Of a stretch of 64,000 nucleotides of DNA, positions 46,078 through 53,760 are shown one piece after another; within the stretch, counting starts at the first letter, position 1; each line of letters begins with the position of its first letter. The notes below the pieces were generated by a model. The model made no database searches, was not told the origin of the DNA, and worked only from the letters and a program-made list of their open reading frames with translations. This DNA is from Bacteroidota bacterium (GTDB lineage Bacteria; Bacteroidota; Bacteroidia; Bacteroidales; CAIWKO01), in the NCBI GenBank assembly GCA_037133915.1, contig JBAXND010000009.1, positions 1-64,000 of the forward strand. The letters are read 5' to 3'. Both the position numbers and the translations under genes were made by a program.

Positions 46078-46099
46078 TGACACAGTGTCACAATTTGTG
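46078..46099. promoter_or_regulatory. Twin palindromes, possible operator
   Basis: TGACACAGTGTCA (46078-46090) and CACAATTTGTG (46089-46099) are perfect palindromes overlapping by two bases. They lie 120-170 bases upstream of the Hdr promoter -33 box and between the two divergent genes. The regulator is unknown; the first has some resemblance to CRP/FNR-type half-sites. Confidence 0.4.
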
Positions 46100-46219
46100 G
46101 CAGGAACGGTAATATATGAATTCCATTGAGTTTTCAGGCATAATATGCGTGTTTTTTAAATGGCGGATAATGCTGATACAAGCGTGGGAATATGGAGGAT
46201 AATTCAGCAAAACTATTAT

Positions 46220-46249
46220 TTTGCTTTAAGGATATTTAATGTAATTTTG
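46220..46249 (+). promoter_or_regulatory. Promoter of the Hdr operon
   Basis: TTTG (46220-46223) and TAATTTTG (46242-46249), 18 bases apart. The first ORF starts 67 bases later. Confidence 0.55.
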
Positions 46250-46315
46250 CCATACAATCTATAATCTATATAGAATTAGTAGACTAATGGATTGAATACG
46301 CTAAATCTTGAATGA

Positions 46316-47032
46316 ATGGGAGCTTTGTACGACAAACTAAAAAACGATGTCCGTTTTGAAGAAGGCCTGAAAGCCTGCATGAATTGCGGCACCTGTACTG
46401 CAATATGCGCCGCTTCCGAGTTTTATGAATACGACCCGCGCTCGGTTGTGGATATTGTACAAACACGGAATGAGGAACAGATTCTGGCTCTGCTGAAAAG
46501 CGAAACTATTTGGTATTGCGGCGAATGTATGTCGTGCAAAACACGCTGTCCGCGCGGCAATGCGCCGGGTTTGATTATTATGGCATTACGCTCCCTGTCG
46601 CAGGAAGAAGGTTATTTTGTGGAATCGGAAAAAGGACGGCAGCAGTTAGCCGTTAAACGGACGGTGGGCGACTGGATTCTGAAAACCGGATATTGTCTGT
46701 ACCTCGAGGGCATCGGTACTGATCTGCATCCCGAGCAGGGACCGGTGTGGGACTGGAAGCAAAAAAACTGGCGCGGCATCTTCGAAAAACTGGGCGCCAA
46801 TTACCTCGGCAGCGGTCCGGGCATTCTGCGTAAAATTCCGGAAGAAGCCATGGACGAGCTTCGGAGCATTTTTGAGGTCACCGGAGGCAACGAACGATTC
46901 AGGAAAATTGAAGAATATTCTAAAATAAAAGCCGAAGAAATGGGCATGCAGCTCGACGATACCATTGATAACGAGTATTTCAGGCACATTTATTCTTTTA
47001 ACAGCAATAAACACAACAAGCATGAAGATTGA
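46316..47032 (+). CDS. HdrC-like 4Fe-4S protein
   Basis: A 238-residue dicluster ferredoxin: CMNCGTCTAIC near residue 21 and WYCGECMSCKTRCP near 67 give two [4Fe-4S] clusters, as in HdrC of heterodisulfide reductases. The region after residue 110 (GKRQQLAVKRTVGDWIL and a helical tail) is longer than the roughly 190-residue methanogen HdrC. The stop overlaps the HdrB start by 11 bases. Likely passes electrons between HdrA and HdrB. Confidence 0.85.
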   Translation: MGALYDKLKNDVRFEEGLKACMNCGTCTAICAASEFYEYDPRSVVDIVQTRNEEQILALLKSETIWYCGECMSCKTRCPRGNAPGLIIMALRSLSQEEGYFVESEKGRQQLAVKRTVGDWILKTGYCLYLEGIGTDLHPEQGPVWDWKQKNWRGIFEKLGANYLGSGPGILRKIPEEAMDELRSIFEVTGGNERFRKIEEYSKIKAEEMGMQLDDTIDNEYFRHIYSFNSNKHNKHED

Positions 47033-48092
47033 AGGTAAACAGGCTCTTTGGCAGGAATATCAGAAGGAAATTGCCGACGACAGCTATTTCTACGTGCGTT
47101 CCTGTGTGCGGCAGAACTTTTTTCCCGGTTCCGAAACTACTTTTTTGCGCATCCTTCGTAATGAACTTGGAAAAGAGGTGTACGAACACCCATGCCATAC
47201 AACATGCACCGGTATTGGCTATCATGGCGATATTGTTCCTGTAGAGACGGCCATGACTGTGGTAGCTCGTCAATATGCACTGATGAGCGAGGCCGGTTAC
47301 AAAAATTTTGTACCGTCCTGTGTAACTTCCTTCGGATTGTACACCGAGATTTTAGACACCTGGCATCATTTTCCCGAACTGGAAGAAAAAATTCGTGAGA
47401 ACCTCAGAAAAGCCACCGGGCGCGAGTTTGAAGTTCCCGCGAATATGGCTCATGCCAGCGATGTTATTTATAAATTCCGTAAGGAAATCGCCGCCAAGGC
47501 AAAGTATAAACTGGTTAATAAAGCTACGGGCGAGCCACTCAAAGTGGTTGAACATATTGGTTGCCATTATTCAAAAATGTTCCCGCACAAAGGTGTCGGC
47601 GGTGCCGAATATCCTTATGTGCTTGTCGGAATGGTTGAAGAATGGGGTGGTGAAGTAATTGATTATCCCGAGCGCCGTCATTGCTGCGGATTCGGATTCA
47701 GACAATATCTGGTTCAGGCCAATAGGGGCTATTCCATTGCCTGTTCGCACAAGAAATTTGAATCCATGGAGCCTTATAAACCCGATATGATTATTACCAA
47801 TTGTCCCGGCTGTCCTATGTTTATGGATAAATGGCAATACGCTATTGCGGAAATGTCGGGAAAAACATATGGTCAGGATGGTAAAGGAATTCCTGTATTC
47901 ACCTTCGAAGAAGTGGCAGGGTTGGTGCTTGGATACGATCCCTGGGAAATAGGTTTGCAGGTGCATCAGGTAGCCTGCGAACCGGTGCTTGATAAAATGG
48001 GCATTCCATATGACCCGGAAAAAAAATACAAAGGAATTCATGGTGAGGACCTCGGACGACCCGAGCTGCCTGAGTTTCTCAAAGTCTGTTAA
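47022..48092 (+). CDS. HdrB-like CCG-domain protein
   Basis: A 356-residue protein with two CCG-type regions. The second is complete (HIGCHYSK, RRHCCGFGFRQYL, TNCPGCPMFMDKW) and matches the noncubane [4Fe-4S] site of HdrB. The first is partly degenerate (CHTTCTGIGYHGD, SCVTSFG), as also occurs in HdrB. ATG at 47022 chosen. In methanogens this is the disulfide-reducing subunit; here the electron acceptor is not known. Confidence 0.85.
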   Translation: MKIEGKQALWQEYQKEIADDSYFYVRSCVRQNFFPGSETTFLRILRNELGKEVYEHPCHTTCTGIGYHGDIVPVETAMTVVARQYALMSEAGYKNFVPSCVTSFGLYTEILDTWHHFPELEEKIRENLRKATGREFEVPANMAHASDVIYKFRKEIAAKAKYKLVNKATGEPLKVVEHIGCHYSKMFPHKGVGGAEYPYVLVGMVEEWGGEVIDYPERRHCCGFGFRQYLVQANRGYSIACSHKKFESMEPYKPDMIITNCPGCPMFMDKWQYAIAEMSGKTYGQDGKGIPVFTFEEVAGLVLGYDPWEIGLQVHQVACEPVLDKMGIPYDPEKKYKGIHGEDLGRPELPEFLKVC

Positions 48093-48111
48093 ATTAATTC
48101 TGTAATTGCTG

Positions 48112-49182
48112 ATGGACCAAAAAAAAGTTATAGTTATTGGTGGTGGAATAGCCGGAATGGAATCGGCTGCGTATCTCTCTGCCATGGGTTATTATGTAAC
48201 GCTGATTGAGAAAGAAGCCGCGTTGGGCGGTCATCTGCGCAAATGGGACCGACTCTTCCCGACGATGCGCCGTGGCGATGAGGTACTCACATTTCTGAAA
48301 CAGGGTGTTGAGAACAACGTCAATATTATGTACCGCGCCAATATTATCAAGATAGATGAACTTGGCAAATCGTTTCGCGTAGAGCTCGACAGCGGAACCA
48401 CGCTCATTGCGGACGCCTTGCTCATTACCACAGGATACGATATTTTTGATGCCCGCCTGAAAGAAGAATACGGCTACGGCATTTACGATAATGTAATTAC
48501 ATCGGCAGAGCTGGAAGGAAAATTTTCGCAGGGCGGGCAAATGCTTACACCAACAGGAAAAGTTCCTGCACGCATCGGCTTCATACATTGTGTCGGCTCA
48601 CGCGACGAAAAGGTAGGTCATGTCTATTGCTCGAAGGTTTGCTGTGTAACGGCTGTGAAGCAATCAATGGAATTGAAAGAAAAACTTCCTGATGCAGAGC
48701 TGTTCTGTTTTTATATGGATATGCGTATGTACGGAATGCATTTCGAAGCATTGTACAAAGAAGCACAGGAAAAGTGGGGAATAAATTTTGTGCGCGGCCG
48801 CTTATCGGAAGCTGCTGAAAATATTGACCACAGCATCGTATTAAAAGTGGAAGATACCCTTGCCGGTAAACCCATGAAAATGACGGTTGACTTGCTGGTG
48901 CTGATGGTTGGTTTTGTGCCTTCGGAAGGAACCAGACAGATTGGAAAATTACTGGGATTGCAGTTTGGCGTGAACGGATTTTTTAAAACAAAAGACCAGC
49001 ACACGCTAACCAATGTTTCGAACATTCCGGGCGTATTCTTTGCAGGGTCGTGTACGGCGCCAAAAACCATCACAAATACCATCACCGATGCGCGGGCAGC
49101 CGCTGCGGCCATTGCCAGTTACCTCGAAGGCTATAACATCGAAGAACGAACAAAAGCGTACTTTAAAGGAGTTAATAACTAA
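48112..49182 (+). CDS. HdrA-like flavoprotein (short, QmoA-like)
   Basis: A 356-residue FAD protein: VIVIGGGIAGMESAAYLS (dinucleotide fold), the HdrA signature CVGSRDEKVGHVYCSKVCC, YMDMRMYGMHFEALY and a second nucleotide segment ending GVFFAGSCTAPKTITNTITD. It lacks the ferredoxin domains and extra insertions of 650-residue methanogen HdrA and is nearest in size to QmoA. The Cys pairs could bind a cluster. ATG at 48112 preferred over the TTG two codons before. Confidence 0.87.
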   Translation: MDQKKVIVIGGGIAGMESAAYLSAMGYYVTLIEKEAALGGHLRKWDRLFPTMRRGDEVLTFLKQGVENNVNIMYRANIIKIDELGKSFRVELDSGTTLIADALLITTGYDIFDARLKEEYGYGIYDNVITSAELEGKFSQGGQMLTPTGKVPARIGFIHCVGSRDEKVGHVYCSKVCCVTAVKQSMELKEKLPDAELFCFYMDMRMYGMHFEALYKEAQEKWGINFVRGRLSEAAENIDHSIVLKVEDTLAGKPMKMTVDLLVLMVGFVPSEGTRQIGKLLGLQFGVNGFFKTKDQHTLTNVSNIPGVFFAGSCTAPKTITNTITDARAAAAAIASYLEGYNIEERTKAYFKGVNN

Positions 49183-49200
49183 AAAATGAATTGTTGAATT

Positions 49201-49237
49201 GATCCGCCAAAAGGCGGACAGGCAGAGGCGGACAGGC
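49201..49237. repeat. GC-rich intergenic repeat with GGCGGACAGGC units
   Basis: CCGCC-AAAA-GGCGG hairpin followed by two copies of GGCGGACAGGC (49213-49223, 49227-49237). The same 11-mer next to a CCGCC/GGCGG hairpin recurs at 59716-59736. It sits in the gap between hdrA and the second HdrC-like gene, so it will appear in the operon mRNA and could be an RNA structure. Confidence 0.7.
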
Positions 49238-49272
49238 ATTTTCAAATTGACTAATTTTCAAATTAATTTTTA

Positions 49273-49608
49273 ATGAAAGATTTCGGATATAAAATAAACC
49301 CTGACCGCCAGATTGACTATGACGCAAATAGCCGTCAGCTGGCCAACAGCGTTATTTCAAAAGAAGCTACCTTCAATGTATGTATGAGCTGTGGAAGCTG
49401 TACCGCTACCTGTAGCGCCGGAGTTTTTACGGATTTTAATCTCAGAAAAATTTTTGTTTTGATAAAAAGAGGGGAGACCTCAACGCTGAAAGAAGAAATG
49501 AAAAAATGCATGCTGTGCGGCAAATGCCAGCTTATCTGTCCACGGGGCGTGAATACACGCAAAGTAATATTGTCTATTCACAAAGCACTTGAGAACCATG
49601 AAATTTGA
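49273..49608 (+). CDS. Second HdrC-like 4Fe-4S protein
   Basis: A 111-residue ferredoxin-like protein: CMSCGSCTATCSAG and CMLCGKCQLICPRG, two [4Fe-4S] clusters, and a short C-terminal helix. It is close to the minimal HdrC size. The stop overlaps the next start by 11 bases, the same overlap as between the first two genes. It likely joins HdrA to the membrane subunit. Confidence 0.85.
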   Translation: MKDFGYKINPDRQIDYDANSRQLANSVISKEATFNVCMSCGSCTATCSAGVFTDFNLRKIFVLIKRGETSTLKEEMKKCMLCGKCQLICPRGVNTRKVILSIHKALENHEI

Positions 49609-51382
49609 TCCTTTTGTGCTGCCGTTCAGCATCGGGCTGTTCATATTATTCGTCATCGTTATTGTAAAATTTTCGATGTGGATACGCCGCCTTCCGGCCG
49701 ACGACCGCAATCGTTTAAATAAAGGTATATTCAGCCGTAAGGTTTTTGGTGCCGGTTGGGAAATAATTACCGAAAGTCTTTTTCACCGACGCGTTTACCG
49801 TGTTAACCCGTTGCTTGGTTATATGCACATGAGTTTTGCTTTCGGTTGGTTTATGCTGATAGTACTCGGAAATCTTGAATCGCGCTTACATGCAGGCACC
49901 GAACTCAACTTCCCGTATTACCCTATATTTTTCCGCTTTTTCGTCCCCGGGCATGTCAATATTCCCTGGAGCGGGTTCTTCGGTTTCATCATGGACTTCT
50001 TTCTGCTTTATGTGATATCCGGTCTGATGCTGGCGATGTTCAAGAGAATATACTCGCGTATGTTCGGCATGAAGAAAACGACCAAAATGAAGCTTTTTGA
50101 TAAGTTTGCCCTCACTTCTCTTTGGTTCATCTTTCCGTTAAGGCTGTTGGCAGAAAGTTTTACATCGGGTGTGCATCATGGCGGAAGTTTCCTTACCGGC
50201 AGTCTGGGCGATTTTTTTGCGGGCTTTCTTCCGGTTGAGCCGCTGTCGTATGTTGCCTGGTGGGCGTACTCATTTGCTCTCGGCATTTTCTTTGTTTCGC
50301 TGCCGTATTCAAGGTATATGCACATTCCTGCCGAAATATTGCTGATAGGATTCAGGCGCTTTGGCATCAATCGATATAAACGTTTTGGCGTATTTCAGGA
50401 AGTGGAAATCAACTCGTGCCCGCGCTGTGGCGTGTGCATTGATGTTTGCCAGATTTCAACAGCGGCGGGTATTCACGATACACAGGCCGTTTATTTCGTA
50501 AAATCTCTGCGTGAAAAGAAAAAAGATGAGGTCATTGCGCAGACATGCCTGGTTTGCGGTCGTTGCAAGGAGTATTGTCCGGTGGCAATCGATACCGATT
50601 CATTAAGATTATCACAACGCACTTATCTCGGCGGAAAAAAGTTTTTCAATTACGCTTATCTGCCGCCGGTTGAGACTAAAAAGGTGGATGTAATTTACTT
50701 CGCAGGCTGCATGACTCATTTAACGCCGGCTATACGAAAAGCCATGGTCGGTATTCTTGACGCATCGGGCGTGAATTACAGCTTTATGGATGCCGATGGT
50801 TCGATATGCTGCGGGCGCCCCCTCATGCTGGCCGGTCAGTATAATGATGCACGTAATCTGATTGACCAGAATAAAAAGATAATACAAGAATCGGGCGCCC
50901 GCAGACTCGTTACTTCCTGCCCCATCTGTTTCAGGGTGTTCAATGAAGATTACAAATTGGATATTGAAGTATTACACCACAGTCAGTTTATTTCGGAATT
51001 ATTGGATAACAATATATTAAAATCCTCAATATCAGACAAAAAGGTGGTTTATCACGATCCGTGCGAACTGGGTCGTGGCTCCGGAATATTTGATGAGCCT
51101 AGGAAAGTGATACGAAATTACGCCACATTAGTGCAAACACCACATGAAGCCGAAGCAGGATTATGCTGTGGCGGTTCGCTGGGAAATATTGAAAAATATA
51201 ACGAGGTCAGAGAAAAGGTTTCTTCTCAAATTGTCGATGAACTGATGAATTCCTGCCCCGATTTTTTAATAACTTCTTGTCCTCTTTGTAAAAAAACATT
51301 GGGAAAATATGCCGGAACGAAGGTTAAGGATCTGGCAGAATTGGTGTACGAGGGGCATAAAAATGGTCTTCTTATTAATTGA
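49598..51382 (+). CDS. Membrane HdrE/HdrD-like oxidoreductase fusion
   Basis: A 594-residue protein with an N-terminal membrane domain (five helices within about 1-250; His in LGYMHMSFAF, SGVHHGGSF and YMHIPAEIL are candidate heme b ligands), a ferredoxin domain (CPRCGVCIDVC near 273, CLVCGRCKEYC near 317) and two CCG domains (SICCGRPLML near 404, GLCCGGSLGN near 522). This combines the cytochrome b (HdrE, NarI-like) and HdrD parts. It is expected to exchange electrons with menaquinone. ATG at 49598 chosen. Last gene of the operon; a terminator follows. Confidence 0.88.
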   Translation: MKFDPFVLPFSIGLFILFVIVIVKFSMWIRRLPADDRNRLNKGIFSRKVFGAGWEIITESLFHRRVYRVNPLLGYMHMSFAFGWFMLIVLGNLESRLHAGTELNFPYYPIFFRFFVPGHVNIPWSGFFGFIMDFFLLYVISGLMLAMFKRIYSRMFGMKKTTKMKLFDKFALTSLWFIFPLRLLAESFTSGVHHGGSFLTGSLGDFFAGFLPVEPLSYVAWWAYSFALGIFFVSLPYSRYMHIPAEILLIGFRRFGINRYKRFGVFQEVEINSCPRCGVCIDVCQISTAAGIHDTQAVYFVKSLREKKKDEVIAQTCLVCGRCKEYCPVAIDTDSLRLSQRTYLGGKKFFNYAYLPPVETKKVDVIYFAGCMTHLTPAIRKAMVGILDASGVNYSFMDADGSICCGRPLMLAGQYNDARNLIDQNKKIIQESGARRLVTSCPICFRVFNEDYKLDIEVLHHSQFISELLDNNILKSSISDKKVVYHDPCELGRGSGIFDEPRKVIRNYATLVQTPHEAEAGLCCGGSLGNIEKYNEVREKVSSQIVDELMNSCPDFLITSCPLCKKTLGKYAGTKVKDLAELVYEGHKNGLLIN

Positions 51383-51562
51383 AAATGAGTTTTATACGAA
51401 TATTGTATTTGTATAGAAGTAAATCTATTATATATAATGAAAATAAAAATGTTAATAGCTGTTGAAAATTATTTTAAGAAAAACTTGCAATTTTCGACGA
51501 AATGAGATTATCTTTGTAGTGATTTATTTGTTTTTTGTTTTTTTTCATAGTATTTAATTTTT

Positions 51563-51593
51563 CCCCGGTGTCTTCGCGCCATCGGGGTTTTTT
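51563..51593 (+). terminator. Terminator of the Hdr operon
   Basis: CCCCGGTG with CATCGGGG (one G-U pair) around TCTTCGCGC, followed by TTTTTT. There is no T-run on the other strand, so it works rightward; it lies 180 bases after the last stop, against the end of the convergent gene. Confidence 0.8.
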
Positions 51594-53709
51594 ATTTTTT
51601 GACCGTAACGGCAGCCTGTACTTTCTCAAAAAAACTTCTGTCGAGCGGATATCCCATCTTACCTGCTGTATTAATATCTTCCCATGCCTGTTTGAAGTTT
51701 CCAATATCATATGCAGCCACTGAGCGGTTCACAAATGATGCGGCGTCCTTTGGATTCGATTGTATGGCGAGGTCATAATCTTTGATTGCTTCAGCAGGCC
51801 TCTTCAGGTTGTATTTTGCAAGCCCGCGCCAGGAATAGACTTCACTTTTTTCAGGCTTAAGTTCAATTGATTTATCGAAAAGCTGAATGGCGGCAGCGTA
51901 TTCTCCTTTACGGTAATAGGCTAATCCTTTCCAGTAATATCCTTCTTCATCCTTCGGATTCAGTTTCAGGCATTGTTCAAAGTCTTTAAGTGCTTCATCT
52001 TCCTTCTTCAGGTTAAGCTTTGCAGTACCTCGCCACAGCCATGCTTTGCTGTCTTCGGGCTTTATCGTCAGATACAGGTCATAGTCGGGCAGCGATGGCT
52101 CAAACTGTTTTAGGTTGCTGTACGAATTGGCACGCCCAATCAGCGCATCATTATTTTTCGGGTCCATTTTCAGGCATTTTGAAAAATCAACGATGGCTTC
52201 TTCCACTTTCCCCATATTGAACAGTACAACGCCGCGATTCGCAAACGCAGGAAAATAGGTCGAATCCAACGTTATGGAACGCGTAAAATCAGCAACAGCT
52301 TTATCATAATTCTTGACCCATCTGTAATAATAATATCCACGGTTATTATACCCGAAAGGCAGATTTGGATATGTTTTGATCTGATCCGTGAAAAGTATTT
52401 CCCCGTCTTTCCACAAGCCAATCCGCTGCCATGAAAGAAACGAAAAGAAGAGAATGAATATCCCGGTAAGGATATGCAAAGCCGGTTTATAGCGAAGTAT
52501 TTTCTTGTCAGTGCTACTGATTCCTTTATCATACATCCAGCCAATAATAAAGAACAGCCCGATATACGGAACGTAGGTGTATCGCTCCGATAATGATGCT
52601 CCGCCCACAGATACTATTTGTAATACGAGAACGATGCTGATGAAAAAGAACAGAGCGCCGAAAATGTACTGCCTGCCATACCGCTTCGACCAAACAATGA
52701 GTGCGAGCACTGCAATTACAATAGCCGCTGATGCATAATACATGAATGGCAGTAGTCCGTTGATGCGTGCAGGATACGGATACATTACCGCAAGCTTAAC
52801 GGGTACAAAAAGCTTCGCAATATACAGCACCAGTGTATGACACACAATAATCATGCGCTCGTAGAACGGATAGAGTGGTGTAAGGTCGTGGATGGCACCG
52901 CGCTCATTTTGCGAAAACACTGCAAGGATGCCGAATACCAGGGATAGCATTAAGTACGGAATTTTTTCCGTTATCAAGCGAAAGCTTAATTTCCGTTTTA
53001 TAAACCAGTCAACAGCCAACATGACAATAGGTAAGATAACGGCGGCTGATTTGCTTAATAACGATAAAAAGAAAAAAAGCAGGGATATCCAGTAATTTCT
53101 TGTTTTATGCTCCTGTCGTGTAATCCGGAAATAATACCATATCAGAGAAAGCATGAAGAAAAATGTGTAGAGCACGTCTTTACGTTCGCTTACCCATGCC
53201 ACCGATTCTACATGCATGGGATGTATTCCAAAAAATACTGCGCAAAACCCCGCCAGCAATGGCTTTTTTGAAATCAGACGGATAAACCAGAACACCAGTA
53301 ATACATTCAGCAGATGAAAAAGAAGGTTATTGAAGTGGTACAATGCTGGATTCTCGCCGGCAACAGAATATTCAAGCGCATAGAACCATGTTGTGAGCGG
53401 ATGATAATTGCCTTTATAAAATGTAGTCGGATTGAAGATGGTGATGAAATTCTGCCACGTCAGGCTGTGCACGAGTGCGTGTTCATGGATATAACCGCCA
53501 TCGTCCCAGTTCACAATCCAGCCGTTGCTGAGCGACGGAATATAAACGATTAGTGTAATGATTACCGCAGCCAGAGCGTATATCAGCGGTTTATTGTCTT
53601 TGCTCTGCGCATTGGACTTTGCGTTCGGAGCAGGCATAGCAAAAGCCCGCTTGGTATTGCTGGCGGGCTTTTGCGGTAATCTATCCTTATAAATCTGTTG
53701 CTTTGCCAT
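51592..53709 (-). CDS. Membrane TPR protein (TMTC/PMT-like)
   Basis: A 705-residue membrane protein. N-terminal 440 residues contain about ten helices and the pattern of PMT/ArnT-type glycosyltransferases (NWDDGGYIHEHALVHSLT, FGIHPMHVESVAWVSERKDV). The last 250 residues are six to seven TPRs (YYWKGLAYYRKGEYAAAIQ). The combination resembles eukaryotic TMTC O-mannosyltransferases. Substrate unknown. A TATCTTTG box (53732-53739) is 22 bases upstream. Confidence 0.82.
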   Translation of the reverse strand: MAKQQIYKDRLPQKPASNTKRAFAMPAPNAKSNAQSKDNKPLIYALAAVIITLIVYIPSLSNGWIVNWDDGGYIHEHALVHSLTWQNFITIFNPTTFYKGNYHPLTTWFYALEYSVAGENPALYHFNNLLFHLLNVLLVFWFIRLISKKPLLAGFCAVFFGIHPMHVESVAWVSERKDVLYTFFFMLSLIWYYFRITRQEHKTRNYWISLLFFFLSLLSKSAAVILPIVMLAVDWFIKRKLSFRLITEKIPYLMLSLVFGILAVFSQNERGAIHDLTPLYPFYERMIIVCHTLVLYIAKLFVPVKLAVMYPYPARINGLLPFMYYASAAIVIAVLALIVWSKRYGRQYIFGALFFFISIVLVLQIVSVGGASLSERYTYVPYIGLFFIIGWMYDKGISSTDKKILRYKPALHILTGIFILFFSFLSWQRIGLWKDGEILFTDQIKTYPNLPFGYNNRGYYYYRWVKNYDKAVADFTRSITLDSTYFPAFANRGVVLFNMGKVEEAIVDFSKCLKMDPKNNDALIGRANSYSNLKQFEPSLPDYDLYLTIKPEDSKAWLWRGTAKLNLKKEDEALKDFEQCLKLNPKDEEGYYWKGLAYYRKGEYAAAIQLFDKSIELKPEKSEVYSWRGLAKYNLKRPAEAIKDYDLAIQSNPKDAASFVNRSVAAYDIGNFKQAWEDINTAGKMGYPLDRSFFEKVQAAVTVKK

Positions 53710-53760
53710 AATGCTATCTTCAATAAAGGTTCAAAGATAAAAAAAATGGCAGAAGCGTAC

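Larger units (their letters stand above)
45930..46315. other. Divergent regulatory region of TonB receptor and Hdr operon
   Basis: 386 bases without a gene. It holds the TACCTTTG box (45998-46005, minus), two abutting palindromes (46078-46099) and a two-box promoter for the Hdr operon (46220-46249). The middle is AT-rich. The palindromes are suitable sites for a shared or Hdr-specific regulator. Confidence 0.6.

Noticed and set aside
46316..51382. Hdr genes as evidence of methanogenesis or sulfate reduction
   Set aside because: No Mcr, Mtr, Dsr or Apr gene is present, and secretion and promoter features mark a Bacteroidota; Hdr-like parts occur widely.
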